Positions 1-9,291 are shown, counted from the first letter of the stretch. The stretch: 64,000 nucleotides of DNA from Bacillus sp. V2I10 (GCF_030817055.1 NZ_JAUSYV010000001.1:582001-646000); one strand, 5' to 3'. Translations and numbers: made by a program. The notes: generated from the letters alone by a model not told the origin.

Positions 1-1
1 G

Positions 2-652
2 ATCTCAAGAGTGCTATCCGTATACCTGAAGCACGAGGGATACGAGGTGATTCAGGCATTTGACGGCACGGAAGGGTTAAAGCTGTTTCATCAGCATGTA
101 CCCAATCTCATTTTACTTGATGTCATGCTTCCTGAAACGGATGGGTGGAATGTTCTTCAGAGCATTCGCAAGAACAGCTCTTGTCCCGTGATCATGCTGA
201 CGGCTCTTGGCGACATTGACTACAAGCTAAAGGGATTAAATCAAGGTGCGGACGATTATATTTCCAAACCCTTCATCGGGGAAGAAGTAGTTGCAAGGGT
301 CAATGCCGTGCTTCGGCGATCTGCCCGCGGACTTGCAACTGAAAATACAAGACAGTTTGGCAGTTTGAAAATAAATCTGGACTCACATGCTGTCACAATC
401 AGCGATGAGAACGTTCTTTTAACCCCTAAAGACTTGAGCCTGCTGCTATTTTTAGCCGAGAGGCCGAACAGGACCTTTACGAGAGAGGACTTAATAGCAA
501 GTGTATGGGGAATGGATTACGACGGAAGCGACCGGGCTGTGGATTTGGCGGTGAAACGCATTCGGCAGGCTTTGGCAGCGTGGCCCGTTTCTCAAGGGGA
601 AATAAAGACATTGCGGGGATTGGGGTATCAGTTCAGTGTATATGAGAAATAA
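2..652 (+). CDS. Response regulator, OmpR/PhoB family (5' end outside window)
   Basis: Cytoplasmic transcription regulator of a two-component system, paired with the sensor kinase overlapping its 3' end. The receiver domain comes first, with the phospho-acceptor Asp in LLDVMLP (about 37 residues after the GTG at 11) and the switch Lys in DDYISKPF. A C-terminal winged helix follows (about residues 115-210, ending TLRGLGYQF). The open frame continues to the window edge and the acidic pocket that normally opens the receiver domain is missing, so the GTG at 11 is internal and the true start lies upstream. Target genes cannot be told from the sequence. Confidence 0.9.
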   Translation: MSRVLSVYLKHEGYEVIQAFDGTEGLKLFHQHVPNLILLDVMLPETDGWNVLQSIRKNSSCPVIMLTALGDIDYKLKGLNQGADDYISKPFIGEEVVARVNAVLRRSARGLATENTRQFGSLKINLDSHAVTISDENVLLTPKDLSLLLFLAERPNRTFTREDLIASVWGMDYDGSDRAVDLAVKRIRQALAAWPVSQGEIKTLRGLGYQFSVYEK

Positions 653-2045
653 AAAACGAACAACACTGCTCAGATACTGGACGGCCCGCTATCTAATGAC
701 ACTTATTGTCGGACTGATGATTCTGGGAGCGGGATCGGTGTGGTGGATTAGACAAACCGTTCTTGAGAATCGGATTCATTTAATGGAATACCTGGCAGTG
801 GAAACAGCTGATCGGGCTGCTGAAGCGGGCGGTAATTTCGAACATGTGGAGAGAAGACTGGGTGATCGGGAACAGGTTCTTCAGATGGACAAACCGCCAC
901 GGATTTTCATTACGGATATGGAGGGAACCGCTATAAATACAGGACCTTCCCGACAGGATCCTGACAGGGAAAATAAACAGGACCATTTCCCTCTGAATCT
1001 GCCGGCTGAAGTGATTGAGGAGAAGGATGCCGTACAAAAATTCCGTTATGAAGAGGAAGAGGTATACATAGTCAAATCTCCGATTGAATTAGGGGGCAGC
1101 CAAACGGGCTGGGTGGTTGTCATGCAGAACGCCTCCGATTTAACGAATGTCGATCAAGAATATCGGCTGCTGTTTACTTTGCTTGCTGGGTTAGGTTTTC
1201 TCGGATGGGGTGTGATTTATTTTTTAACGAAAAGAATCTTAAAACCAATACAGGATGTATCTAAGGCAGCAGCACAAGTAAGAGACGGAGATTACAACAT
1301 CTTGCTGGATACGGATGCAAGGGAGCTTGAGATCTATGATTTAGTTTCCTCTTTTAAAGAAATGACGAATCGCTTGATCCAGCTTGAACAACTGCGTGCC
1401 GAGTTATTGGCAGGCGTGACACATGATTTAAAAACACCGGTTACCTCAATAAGCGGACTTGTTCAGGCTGTCAGGGACGGCATCGTTACAGGTGATGAGC
1501 GTCAGGAGTTTCTCGACATCACACTAAAAGAAGTCCATAGACTGCAAACCATGATTGCTGACCTGCTGGATTTTAATTCATTAGCTGCCGGAGGATTCTC
1601 CATCCGGACAGAAACGAGCAATATGAATAAGCTCGTCAAAGATGTTGTAAGGCAGTGGCAAGTCACTCAGCATGACCACGCCTCAGTTAGGGTAAATCTG
1701 CCCGATGAGCCGGTATATACAGACACAGATCCCCTTAGATTACAGCAAATTATGATCAATCTTCTAAATAACTCTTATCAGGCTTTGGATAAAGAAGGGT
1801 CGATTACAGTCTCCCTTTCTGAAGGGAGAATTGATGTCATAGATACGGGATCTGGCATTCCGGAAGAAGAAATAGACTATGTATTTGAACGCTTCTTCCG
1901 CGGCGAAAAGAAAAAGCTCAAAGTAAGAGGTCTTGGTTTAGGCTTGCCTTTCAGCAAAATGCTTGCGAAAGCCTTGGGGGCTGACCTCATCCTTAAAGAG
2001 ACCTCTGATCAGGGAACCACATTTTCAATTGTTTGGAGCAAATAA
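636..2045 (+). CDS. Sensor histidine kinase with HAMP domain
   Basis: Membrane sensor kinase of 469 residues. TM1 is about residues 20-38, then an extracytoplasmic sensor of about 140 residues, TM2 about 178-198, HAMP 199-252, and the dimerisation helix with phospho-accepting His263 in THDLKTP. The ATPase domain has an N-box (NLLNNSYQAL), a G1 box (DTGSGIP) and a G2 box (GLGLGLPFSK). It overlaps the regulator gene by 17 bp, so the two are translationally coupled. GTG at 636 has better spacing from a GGGG purine run than the ATG at 642. The signal is unknown. Confidence 0.93.
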   Translation: MYMRNKKRTTLLRYWTARYLMTLIVGLMILGAGSVWWIRQTVLENRIHLMEYLAVETADRAAEAGGNFEHVERRLGDREQVLQMDKPPRIFITDMEGTAINTGPSRQDPDRENKQDHFPLNLPAEVIEEKDAVQKFRYEEEEVYIVKSPIELGGSQTGWVVVMQNASDLTNVDQEYRLLFTLLAGLGFLGWGVIYFLTKRILKPIQDVSKAAAQVRDGDYNILLDTDARELEIYDLVSSFKEMTNRLIQLEQLRAELLAGVTHDLKTPVTSISGLVQAVRDGIVTGDERQEFLDITLKEVHRLQTMIADLLDFNSLAAGGFSIRTETSNMNKLVKDVVRQWQVTQHDHASVRVNLPDEPVYTDTDPLRLQQIMINLLNNSYQALDKEGSITVSLSEGRIDVIDTGSGIPEEEIDYVFERFFRGEKKKLKVRGLGLGLPFSKMLAKALGADLILKETSDQGTTFSIVWSK

Positions 2046-2055
2046 GGAAGTGAGG

Positions 2056-2084
2056 GAGCCATCATTTTTCATGGCTCTTTTTTC
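2056..2084 (+). terminator. Rho-independent terminator after sensor kinase
   Basis: Perfect 7-bp stem GAGCCAT/ATGGCTC with an 8-base loop, followed by seven T. It starts 11 bases after the kinase stop codon. Confidence 0.85.
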
Positions 2085-2157
2085 TGCCAATAAATTCAAA
2101 AATAATGAAAAATATCCATCATCTTAAATAGATTAAATATTCATAATCATATAAAAT

Positions 2158-2190
2158 AAAAGGGACTAAACAAAAAATCAGTTTGGTCCC
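2158..2190 (-). terminator. Minus-strand terminator overlapping the end of the unknown gene
   Basis: GGGACTAAAC (2162-2171) pairs with GTTTGGTCCC (2181-2190), 9 of 10 bp. Read on the minus strand the stem is followed by TTTTATTTTA. The right arm encodes the last residues (GPN) of the minus-strand gene. Confidence 0.7.
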
Positions 2191-2681
2191 ATTTTCTTCG
2201 CTTTTCTCTCATATCGCTTATACAATTGATGAATTTTCTGTCCGGAAGCGTCTTTTGCAGTCATATAGTGATCTTCAAAAAGGTTAGAAAAATAAGTCGC
2301 CCTGCGTCCGCACTGCAGTCCCATAACATAGGCGCCTTCAGTAAACGAATATTCTTTGACGATCCATGAAGCACCATCCAAGTGTATCGTGACGACTTCA
2401 CCAAAGTAAATGCTCATGCATTCTTCCAAGTCCCCAATGGAGAGCTGAAAGTCACGAAACTTATTTTCCTGAAAAAATGAAAAGTACACTTCTTCTAGTT
2501 CAATTAAACTTTTTACAGAATAGTTTAATGTTAAGCCGAGTTCTGCATATATATCTTCTAATAGAGACAAGTTCTCTTTCCGTTGTTCATAGTAATGCAC
2601 TTTGGCCAATTCTTCATTTTCAAAGACAGGCAAATTCCTGCCATAATCTGTTTCAATTTGATGATTATAAGATTCTAGCAT
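2178..2681 (-). CDS. Conserved-looking hypothetical protein, 167 aa
   Basis: I do not recognise this protein. It has 167 residues and no signal peptide or membrane segment. The N-terminal half is acidic and helical, and a mixed strand region (about 85-140, VVTIHLDGASWIVKEYSF) precedes a basic C-terminal tail (KRYERKAKKMG). A good ribosome site (AGGTGA) precedes the ATG and a terminator overlaps its end, which supports a real single-gene unit. It converges with the sensor kinase gene. Confidence 0.7.
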   Translation of the reverse strand: MLESYNHQIETDYGRNLPVFENEELAKVHYYEQRKENLSLLEDIYAELGLTLNYSVKSLIELEEVYFSFFQENKFRDFQLSIGDLEECMSIYFGEVVTIHLDGASWIVKEYSFTEGAYVMGLQCGRRATYFSNLFEDHYMTAKDASGQKIHQLYKRYERKAKKMGPN

Positions 2682-2794
2682 TCTGTCACCTCGTGTCTTT
2701 TGTTCAATAGCAAGTATATCATCCTCATGACTTTAATAGAGCAGCTTACATTAAAGCTACAAAGGAGGTGGATTTTGGATATGTAAAATAAGAA

Positions 2795-3122
2795 TGGCTC
2801 CGCCAGTAAAAGTAAAACCGGCTTTTTCTGTCGGATCTTTATCTGTCTGTCGGAGCTAAACAGGCGGTTCCGCATTTCAGATTGTCCAGCTCCACCGCCT
2901 AACTCCTCGGCCAGAACGGCTCGCCAGTAAAAGCAAAACCGGCTTTTTCTGTCGGATCCTTATCTGTCTGTCGGAGCTAAACAGGTGGTTCCGCATTTCG
3001 GATTGTCCAGCTCCACCGCCTAACTCCTCGGCCAGAACGGCTCCGCCAGTAAAAGCAAAACCGGCTTTTTCTGTCGGATCCTTATCTGTCTGTCGGAGCT
3101 AAACAGGCGGTTCCGCATTTCA
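2795..3122 (+). repeat. Family-1 intergenic repeat, three consecutive copies
   Basis: Three head-to-tail copies with a spacing of 121-122 bp: a 5'-truncated copy (2795-2880), 2882-3000 and 3003-3122. Copies differ by only a few bases plus one single-base indel. Each full copy begins TTGTCCAGCTCC and ends near TTCCGCATTTC. These fill most of the 539-bp gap between the unknown gene and nuoA. AGCTCC (3009-3014) can pair with GGAGCT (3095-3100), and ACCGCCT (3015-3021) with AGGCGGT (3105-3111); the pairings cross. Diverged copies sit near 14.6 and 46.1 kb. Similar elements are, from memory, common in Bacillaceae intergenic DNA. Confidence 0.9.
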
Positions 3123-3220
3123 GATTATATACACGAATTGGATAATGATGTTATAATGTTAGCGATTACATTTATAATATTTTGAGTATTCTACTATTTT
3201 TAACATAACGGGGGAAATGG

Positions 3221-3595
3221 ATGGAATCACTAAACGTATATTTGAATAATTACTTAATCGTTGTCGTTTTCCTGCTCCTTGGCATTTTGCTTCCTGTTGT
3301 CGCTCTCGGAATAGGCCGGATTTTGAGGCCGAACGCACCGAGTGAGGCAAAAGCAACCACATACGAAAGCGGAATTGATCCATACCACGATTCACGCGTG
3401 CAGTTTAATGTCCGCTATTATATGTTTGGTCTCCTGTTTGTCATTTTTGACGTTGAAACCGTGTTTTTATATCCGTGGGCAGTCGCATATGAGAAGTTAG
3501 GCGTGTTTGCTCTCATTGAAATGCTCATTTTTGTCATCATGCTCGTCATCGGGCTAGTCTACGCATGGAAGAAGAAGGTGCTGAAATGGACTTAA
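3221..3595 (+). CDS. nuoA: NADH-quinone oxidoreductase subunit A
   Basis: Small membrane subunit of respiratory complex I, 124 residues with three membrane helices (about 12-34, 63-85 and 92-113). The family signature around ESGIDP and the acidic FDVET segment in TM2 are visible. It is the first gene of the nuo operon. The ATG follows a GGGGGA ribosome site. Upstream lie TATAAT-like hexamers (3152, 3173) but no convincing -35, so I do not call the promoter. Confidence 0.96.
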   Translation: MESLNVYLNNYLIVVVFLLLGILLPVVALGIGRILRPNAPSEAKATTYESGIDPYHDSRVQFNVRYYMFGLLFVIFDVETVFLYPWAVAYEKLGVFALIEMLIFVIMLVIGLVYAWKKKVLKWT

Positions 3596-4107
3596 ATGTA
3601 ACGAATATTCCTCAGGATGAAATGGAAGAACTGAAGCGCAGCGTCTTTTTAACAACGCTTGAAGAGCTGAAGGGCTGGGCGAGAAGCAATTCCTTGTGGC
3701 CGCTGACTTTCGGGCTTGCCTGCTGTGCAATTGAAATGATGGGTGTCGGTTCATCCCACTACGATTTGGACCGCTTCGGATCCTTTTTCCGGACATCACC
3801 CCGCCAGTCCGATGTCATGATCGTATCAGGAACAGTGACGAAAAAAATGGCTCCGGTTCTAAAGCGCCTCTACGATCAAATGCCTGAACCGAAATGGGTC
3901 ATTGCCATGGGCTCTTGTGCAACAGCAGGAGGTCCTTATATAAAATCCTACGCAGTTGTAAAAGGAGTCGACCAGATTGTACCGGTTGATGTGTACATTC
4001 CTGGATGTCCTCCTAATCCTGCCGCTCTTATCTACGGAATTAACAAGCTGAAAGAAAAAATCCGTTATGAGGCGAAAACAGGGAGTGAAATAATCCATGA
4101 GCGATGA
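3586..4107 (+). CDS. nuoB: NADH-quinone oxidoreductase subunit B (N2 cluster)
   Basis: Peripheral-arm subunit carrying the terminal [4Fe-4S] cluster N2. The ligands are visible as the tandem Cys pair in [10 protein letters not shown], the Cys in GSCATAGG and the Cys in PGCPPNP. I chose the ATG at 3586, which has GAAGAAGGTG at proper spacing and gives 173 residues. An in-frame ATG at 3565 inside nuoA has no ribosome site. The gene overlaps nuoA by 10 bp and nuoC by 11 bp. Confidence 0.95.
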   Translation: MDLNVTNIPQDEMEELKRSVFLTTLEELKGWARSNSLWPLTFGLACCAIEMMGVGSSHYDLDRFGSFFRTSPRQSDVMIVSGTVTKKMAPVLKRLYDQMPEPKWVIAMGSCATAGGPYIKSYAVVKGVDQIVPVDVYIPGCPPNPAALIYGINKLKEKIRYEAKTGSEIIHER

Positions 4108-5521
4108 GAAAGACATCCAGCAGCTAAAACGTGAAGCCGCTCAAAAAGCAAAGGAAGCTGCCCTGAAAAAGCTGGCTGAAAAGCAGGCAAATCAAGAAAA
4201 CATACCTACAGAAAGCACAGGGCTTGCAAAAGCAAAGGCCGCGGCACTTGCGAAACAAAAAGCGCAGGAAGCTAAAGCGAATGAAACGATAGATGACGCT
4301 AACCTCGCGAAGCAAAAAGCAGCAGCTGCGGCAAAAGCGAAAGCCGCCGCACTGTCAAAACAGAAAACCAAGCAAGCGGAGGGGGCCGGCAGCGAATCAG
4401 CAGATGACCTGGCACTTGCGAAACAAAAAGCAGTTGCAGCCGCAAAAGCGAAAGCCGCCGCACTGGCAAAACAGAAAGCCAAGCAAGCGGAGGGAACCGG
4501 CAGTGAATCAGCAGATGACCTGGCACTTGCGAAACAAAAAGCAGTTGCAGCCGCAAAAGCGAAAGCAGCAGCAATGGCAAAACAGAAAGCCAAGCAAGCG
4601 GAGGGAACCGGCAGCGAATCAGCAGATGACCTGGCACTTGCGAAACAAAAAGCAGTTGCAGCCGCAAAAGCGAAAGCAGCCGCACTTGTAAAACAGAAAG
4701 CGAAGCAAGCGGAGGGGGCCGGCAGCGAATCAGCAGATGACCTGGCACTTTCGAAACAAAAAGCAGTTGCAGCTGCAAAAGCAAAGGCGGCAGCCCTCGC
4801 AAAGCAAAAAGCAAAATCAGAAGGTGCCCCGGCAGATGATTTAGCCAAGCAAAAAGCAGCAGCCGTCGCAAAGGCAAAAGCCGCAGCAGCCGCGAAAGCA
4901 AAGGCTTCCCGTGAAAATCTTTCAGATGACGAATTGGCTAAAGAAAAGGCAAAGGCCATCGCAGCTGCAAAAGCAAAAGCAGCTGCTGCAGCGAAAGCCA
5001 AGAAACTTACTCCAGAAGAGCAGCCTCAACAAGAAGAACCTTCACCAAATGAGCCCACTTTAAAGAAGTATGTAAAAGTAATTGAGGAGCAGCTCGGCAA
5101 AGAGGTTTTGGAAGAATCCTATATTAATAGGCTGTCTAAAGATGCTCCGACACTTGTTGCAAAGAAAGAATCCTATTTTACCATCGCCAAGTTTTTAAAA
5201 GAACAGGAAGAATTAGCATTTGATTACGTCTCTGAACTGCATGGCACTGATTTTGAAACACATATGGAAATGTACGTTTATCTTTTTTCCTACGTCCATC
5301 GCCATACAGTTGTGCTGAAAGTAAAGCTTGACCGCGACAAGCCTGTAATTGATTCCCTTGAACCGCTTTGGAAAGGAGCGGACTGGCCTGAGCGCGAAGC
5401 ATTTGATTTGCTTGGCATTCATTTTACCGGCCACCCGAACCTGACAAGAATTATGATGCCGGATGATTGGGTCGGCCATCCTCTTCGCAAAGATTATGAA
5501 CCCTATGATGTGGAGGTGTAG
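4097..5521 (+). CDS. nuoC: NADH-quinone oxidoreductase subunit C with long Ala/Lys-rich N-terminal extension
   Basis: 474 residues. Residues from about 320 on form the 30-kDa complex I domain, with the signature around [11 protein letters not shown] (430-440), the GHP at 445 and [10 protein letters not shown] (460-469). The first ~300 residues are built almost only from Ala, Lys, Gln, Glu and Asp, and include four exact-length 37-residue repeats. Such extensions also occur in NuoC of other Bacillus (from memory of B. cereus), so this is a lineage trait rather than a fusion artefact. The extension should be a long charged helix; its role is unknown. Confidence 0.94.
   Translation: MSDEKDIQQLKREAAQKAKEAALKKLAEKQANQENIPTESTGLAKAKAAALAKQKAQEAKANETIDDANLAKQKAAAAAKAKAAALSKQKTKQAEGAGSESADDLALAKQKAVAAAKAKAAALAKQKAKQAEGTGSESADDLALAKQKAVAAAKAKAAAMAKQKAKQAEGTGSESADDLALAKQKAVAAAKAKAAALVKQKAKQAEGAGSESADDLALSKQKAVAAAKAKAAALAKQKAKSEGAPADDLAKQKAAAVAKAKAAAAAKAKASRENLSDDELAKEKAKAIAAAKAKAAAAAKAKKLTPEEQPQQEEPSPNEPTLKKYVKVIEEQLGKEVLEESYINRLSKDAPTLVAKKESYFTIAKFLKEQEELAFDYVSELHGTDFETHMEMYVYLFSYVHRHTVVLKVKLDRDKPVIDSLEPLWKGADWPEREAFDLLGIHFTGHPNLTRIMMPDDWVGHPLRKDYEPYDVEV
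4370..4813 (+). repeat. In-frame 111-bp tandem repeat in nuoC, four copies
   Basis: Copies start at 4370, 4481, 4592 and 4703, exactly 111 bp (37 codons) apart, each beginning with codons for KQAEG. They differ at a few positions (AG or TG before SES; AALSK, AALAK, AAMAK or AALVK). A degenerate partial copy follows from about 4813. Such arrays can change copy number by recombination or slippage. Confidence 0.92.
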
Positions 5522-5524
5522 CTT

Positions 5525-6625
5525 TTGATACGGACAGAAGAAATGCTCCTGAATGTCGGACCGCAGCATCCTAGCACACATGGCGTGTTCCGGCTTGTGA
5601 TCAAGATTGACGGAGAAATCATTAAAGAAGCTACACCGGTTATCGGCTATTTACATAGAGGCACCGAAAAGCTTGCAGAAAACCTTCAATACACACAAAT
5701 CATTCCTTATACAGACCGTATGGATTATCTTTCTGCCATGACGAACAATTATGTCATCTGTCATGCTGTGGAAACGATGACAGGCATTCAGGTTCCGGAG
5801 CGTGGCGAGTATTTAAGGGTGATTGCGATGGAGCTTGGAAGAGTTGCAAGCCACCTCGTCTGGTGGGGCACCTATTTGCTTGATATTGGAGCAGTAAGTC
5901 CATTTTTATATGCCTTCCGCGAGCGGGAAATGATTATTAATTTGCTGACGGAGCTTTCAGGAGCGAGGCTTACCTTCAATTACATGAGGGTCGGCGGCGT
6001 AAAGTGGGATGCGCCTGAGGGCTGGATTGAAAAGGTTGCAGATTTCATTCCTTATATGAGAGAGCAGCTGAAGGGCTATCATGATCTCGTGTCAGGAAAT
6101 GAAATCTTCTTAAATCGTGTAAAAGGGGTCGGCATTTACACAAAAGAAGAGGCGCTTGCCTACTCTTTAAGCGGGGCAAATCTGCGCTGTACAGGCGTGA
6201 AATGGGACCTTCGAAAGGATGAACCATACTCAATTTACGACCGATTTGATTTTGACGTGCCAGTTCGGACAAAAGGTGATGCTTTCGCACGTTATGAATG
6301 CCGAATGGAAGAGATTGAGGAATCCTTGAAAATACTAGAGCAGGCTGTTGAACAATTCCCGGCTGAGGGACCAATTATCGCAAAAGTGCCGAAAATCATT
6401 AAAGCACCAAAAGGAGAGGCGTATGTACGGATTGAATCTCCACGAGGTGAAATCGGCTGCTACATTGCAAGTGAAGGAAAAAAAGAGCCATACCGTCTGA
6501 AGTTCAGGCGTCCTTCCTTTTACAATCTTCAGATCCTGCCAAAGCTTTTGGAAGGAGAAAACATGGCAAACCTCATTACCATTCTCGGGGCCATTGACAT
6601 TGTCCTTGGGGAGGTGGACGGATAA
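5525..6625 (+). CDS. nuoD: NADH-quinone oxidoreductase subunit D
   Basis: 49-kDa subunit that helps form the quinone site, 366 residues. The family start NVGPQHPSTHGVFRL, the segments ELGRVASHLVWWG and REREMIINL, and the C-terminal PSFYNLQ are all present. The start is TTG at 5525, three bases after the nuoC stop, with GGAGGTG upstream; the next in-frame ATG would delete residues conserved in Bacillus homologues. Confidence 0.96.
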   Translation: MIRTEEMLLNVGPQHPSTHGVFRLVIKIDGEIIKEATPVIGYLHRGTEKLAENLQYTQIIPYTDRMDYLSAMTNNYVICHAVETMTGIQVPERGEYLRVIAMELGRVASHLVWWGTYLLDIGAVSPFLYAFREREMIINLLTELSGARLTFNYMRVGGVKWDAPEGWIEKVADFIPYMREQLKGYHDLVSGNEIFLNRVKGVGIYTKEEALAYSLSGANLRCTGVKWDLRKDEPYSIYDRFDFDVPVRTKGDAFARYECRMEEIEESLKILEQAVEQFPAEGPIIAKVPKIIKAPKGEAYVRIESPRGEIGCYIASEGKKEPYRLKFRRPSFYNLQILPKLLEGENMANLITILGAIDIVLGEVDG

Positions 6626-7629
6626 TGGTGGAAGGCTTGCTTCAATCATCGCCGGGCATAGGCAACTTTGCGATATTCTTTGGGCTTGCAACAGCTTTTC
6701 TGTTCGTCGTCCTTGGTTTCGTCACCTACGGGATTCTTGCAGAGCGCAAAGTTATGGGATTTATGCAGGGACGGATCGGCCCTAACCAGGTAGGGGGCAA
6801 ATGGGGTCTGCTGCAGACAGTGGCAGATGTTTTAAAGCTTCTGTTAAAAGAAGACACGATTCCGAAGCTTGCTGACAGGCCGCTGTTTATTCTTGCTCCT
6901 GTCATCGCTTTTGCTCCGGCGTTTATCGTTCTATCAACGATTCCGTTTACTGACGCATTCCAGTTTGCAGATTTAGGTGTCGGCCTGCTTTTTTACATCG
7001 CCATATCGGGTTTAACGACGATTGGCATTGTAACAGGAGGCTGGGCTTCGAATAACAAATACTCTCTGCTCGGCGGGATGCGCGCAGCGGCGCAAATGAT
7101 TTCCTATGAAATCCCGCTTGTCATGTCGGTCATCGGGGTTGTCCTGTTATCCGGGAGCCTGAACTTAAATACGATTGTAGACGCACAAGAGGACGTCTGG
7201 TTTATTTTTCTCCAGCCGATCGGGTTTCTCATTTTCCTAATTGCATCGGTGGCAGAGTTAAACAGGACCCCGTTTGACTTGCCTGAAGCAGAATCAGAGC
7301 TTGTTGCCGGTTATCATGTCGAGTACTCCGGCTTCCGCTGGGCATTTTTCATGCTGTCGGAATATGTGTATTTTTTCGCAATGGCTTCCTTAACAACCGT
7401 TTTATTTTTAGGCGGCTGGCATCCAGTTGCATTTCTTGATTTCATCCCTGGCGCAATCTGGTTCGGCCTCAAATTCAGTGTGGTCATCTTCACACTCATC
7501 TGGTTCCGAGTCACATTCCCGCGGATCCGCGCTGATCAGCTGATGGAATTCGGATGGAAAGTGCTGCTCCCGGTCGCACTCGCGAATATTTTCATAACGG
7601 CGATTGTGAAGGAGATTTTCTTTAAGTAG
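6625..7629 (+). CDS. nuoH: NADH-quinone oxidoreductase subunit H
   Basis: Membrane subunit that joins the peripheral arm to the proton-pumping arm and lines the quinone channel, 334 residues with about eight helices. The signature AERKVMGFMQGRIGPN and the acidic loop ELNRTPFDLPEAESELVAGY are present. The ATG shares one base with the nuoD stop (TAATG), so translation is coupled. A 383-bp non-coding gap follows before nuoI, unlike every other junction in the operon. Confidence 0.96.
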   Translation: MVEGLLQSSPGIGNFAIFFGLATAFLFVVLGFVTYGILAERKVMGFMQGRIGPNQVGGKWGLLQTVADVLKLLLKEDTIPKLADRPLFILAPVIAFAPAFIVLSTIPFTDAFQFADLGVGLLFYIAISGLTTIGIVTGGWASNNKYSLLGGMRAAAQMISYEIPLVMSVIGVVLLSGSLNLNTIVDAQEDVWFIFLQPIGFLIFLIASVAELNRTPFDLPEAESELVAGYHVEYSGFRWAFFMLSEYVYFFAMASLTTVLFLGGWHPVAFLDFIPGAIWFGLKFSVVIFTLIWFRVTFPRIRADQLMEFGWKVLLPVALANIFITAIVKEIFFK

Positions 7630-7636
7630 GAAACGG

Positions 7637-7740
7637 CTGGAAAATAGAAAGTGAATTCGCCAGTTCGGCAAATAAATCAAGGATTTTGGCTAGTAAAAGA
7701 GGCATTCCGGCAAGTATTTAGGCAAAATTGGCGAGTAAAC
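7637..7740 (+). repeat. Family-2 array A: five decamers spaced exactly 21 bp
   Basis: Degenerate decamers close to GGCAAGTAAA start at 7646, 7667, 7688, 7709 and 7730, always 21 bp apart. The 11 bp between decamers are not conserved. The array is introduced by CTGGAAAA. It is not coding, since the decamer contains in-frame TAA or TAG in several frames. It lies in the nuoH-nuoI gap. Confidence 0.85.
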
Positions 7741-7833
7741 TGTGAAATCTTAGCCAAACCCTAATTCAGAGTGAATCTTAAAGATAAAAACCCAATACCG
7801 TCTTCGATAATTATCCGCTGATTTAGGAGATCA

Positions 7834-7936
7834 CTGGAAAAAAGAAAGTAAATTCAACAATCTGGCAAGTAAATCCCGAATTTTGGCTAGTAAAAGAAGC
7901 ATTCTGGACAGTATTCAGCCTTAATCGGCAAGTAAA
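7834..7936 (+). repeat. Family-2 array B: five decamers spaced exactly 21 bp
   Basis: Decamers start at 7843, 7864, 7885, 7906 and 7927 and are again introduced by CTGGAAAA. Array B matches array A unit for unit, for example TTTTGGCTAGTAAAAGA in both. The rest of the 7630-8012 gap shows nothing else I can name except a GC-rich stretch (about 7950-7985) just before nuoI. Confidence 0.85.
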
Positions 7937-8012
7937 AGCAGGAAACACCCGCCGCAGCCCGGCCTAAAGCCGGCACACCGGCAGGATCCTCACAAAATCA
8001 AGGGGTGAGAGC

Positions 8013-8432
8013 ATGCGAGGCTTAGCAAAAGGTTTAACGTATACCCTGAACAACTTGACGAAGAAAAAAGTGACGTATGATTACCCGAACGATGCACTGG
8101 CGCTGCCTGACAGGTTCCGGGGCATTCAGAAGTTTTATCCGGAAAAGTGCATTGTCTGCAATCAGTGTGCGAATATCTGTCCGACGGATTGCATCGAGCT
8201 GACAGGCAAGAAGCATCCGGATCCGGCGAAAAAAGGGAAAATCATTGATACGTATGATATCAACTTTGAAATTTGCATCTTGTGCGATCTCTGTACAGAG
8301 GTTTGCCCGACAGAGGCAATCGTTATGACGAATAACTTTGAGCTTGCGGAGTACAGCCGCGATCAGCTTTTTAAAAATCTCGAGTGGCTGGATGAAAATG
8401 ATGAGAACATCAGGGAGGAGAATAAGGTGTGA
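8013..8432 (+). CDS. nuoI: NADH-quinone oxidoreductase subunit I (two [4Fe-4S] clusters)
   Basis: Ferredoxin-like subunit that carries electrons toward cluster N2. Two CxxCxxCxxxCP motifs are complete: Cys46/49/52/56 and Cys88/91/94/98. The 139-residue length is typical of the short Bacillus form. The ATG follows AAGGGGTGAGAGC. The last four bases overlap nuoJ. Confidence 0.95.
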   Translation: MRGLAKGLTYTLNNLTKKKVTYDYPNDALALPDRFRGIQKFYPEKCIVCNQCANICPTDCIELTGKKHPDPAKKGKIIDTYDINFEICILCDLCTEVCPTEAIVMTNNFELAEYSRDQLFKNLEWLDENDENIREENKV

Positions 8433-8950
8433 GTATAACCGGAGAGTATGTAGCCTTTGTCGGACTCGCAATGGTGGCAATCGGGGGCGGCATTCTCATG
8501 CTGAATGTGACAAAAGTGGTTCATATGGTCGTATCGCTGGTGTTTACGTTCGTGAGTATTGCCGGTTTATATGTTCTTCTCTCCGCCGAATTTGTCGCAG
8601 CTGTCCAAATCTTAATCTACTCGGGTGCAATTACGATCATCATGCTGTTTGGCATTATGCTCACGCGTCATGAGGACGAGGAGCAATCCACAGCGGGCAA
8701 CGGAAGAAAGCTCATTACACTTCTTGGTATCGCTGCGTTTGCGCTCGTTATGTATCTTGGAATCTATGATCTCAAGCTCGGTGAGCCGACTGCCAATCTG
8801 CATGTGAAAAATACGGAGCAAATCGGAATCTCCCTTTATTCACATTTTGTCATTCCATTTGAGCTTACATCCGTTCTATTGCTTGTCGCACTGGTTGGGG
8901 CCATCATACTGGCGAAAAAAGACGAGAAGAAGGAGGAGGACAAAAAATGA
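8429..8950 (+). CDS. nuoJ: NADH-quinone oxidoreductase subunit J
   Basis: Membrane subunit of 173 residues with five predicted helices, including the conserved segment [20 protein letters not shown]. The start is GTG within a GTGA overlap with the nuoI stop, and GGAGGAG serves as ribosome site. It overlaps nuoK by four bases (ATGA). Confidence 0.94.
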   Translation: MSITGEYVAFVGLAMVAIGGGILMLNVTKVVHMVVSLVFTFVSIAGLYVLLSAEFVAAVQILIYSGAITIIMLFGIMLTRHEDEEQSTAGNGRKLITLLGIAAFALVMYLGIYDLKLGEPTANLHVKNTEQIGISLYSHFVIPFELTSVLLLVALVGAIILAKKDEKKEEDKK

Positions 8951-9261
8951 GCTCGATTCCATTATCCGCCTTTCTTGTTCTTGCGCTGATTCTGTTTTGC
9001 ATCGGTCTGTACGGAGCCCTTACGAAACGTAATACGGTCATCGTGCTTATTTCGATCGAGCTTATGCTGAATGCTGCCAACATTAATCTGGTTGCCTTCA
9101 GCAAATACGGCGTTGTTCCGGATATTACCGGACAGGTTTTTTCTCTTTTTACGATCACGATCGCAGCAGCAGAGGCAGCTGTTGGACTTGCCATCCTATT
9201 TGCCCTGTACCGCAACCGGAGATCTGTCAATATTGACGACTATCATTCTATGAAGCACTAA
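8947..9261 (+). CDS. nuoK: NADH-quinone oxidoreductase subunit K
   Basis: Three-helix antiporter-related subunit (MrpC-like), 104 residues. The conserved membrane Glu residues appear in [14 protein letters not shown] and [14 protein letters not shown]. The ATG is preceded by AGGAGGA inside the end of nuoJ. Confidence 0.95.
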   Translation: MSSIPLSAFLVLALILFCIGLYGALTKRNTVIVLISIELMLNAANINLVAFSKYGVVPDITGQVFSLFTITIAAAEAAVGLAILFALYRNRRSVNIDDYHSMKH

Positions 9262-9291
9262 AACCTCTAAACAAGAAGGGGATGGAATACA

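Noticed and set aside
3129..3178. TATAAT hexamers upstream of nuoA as promoter
   Set aside because: No acceptable -35 at 16-18 bp for either hexamer, so not called.
2675..3395. Minus-strand open frames across the family-1 repeats and nuoA start
   Set aside because: They translate repeat DNA and the reverse of nuoA; no start signals.
4192..5001. 269-codon minus-strand open frame rich in Ala and Phe opposite nuoC
   Set aside because: Shadow of the repetitive Ala/Lys codons of nuoC; no ribosome site, and composition mirrors the repeat.
7637..8000. Considered the 21-bp arrays as a CRISPR array
   Set aside because: Repeat units are only about 10 bp and degenerate, spacers are 11 bp, and no cas genes are near.
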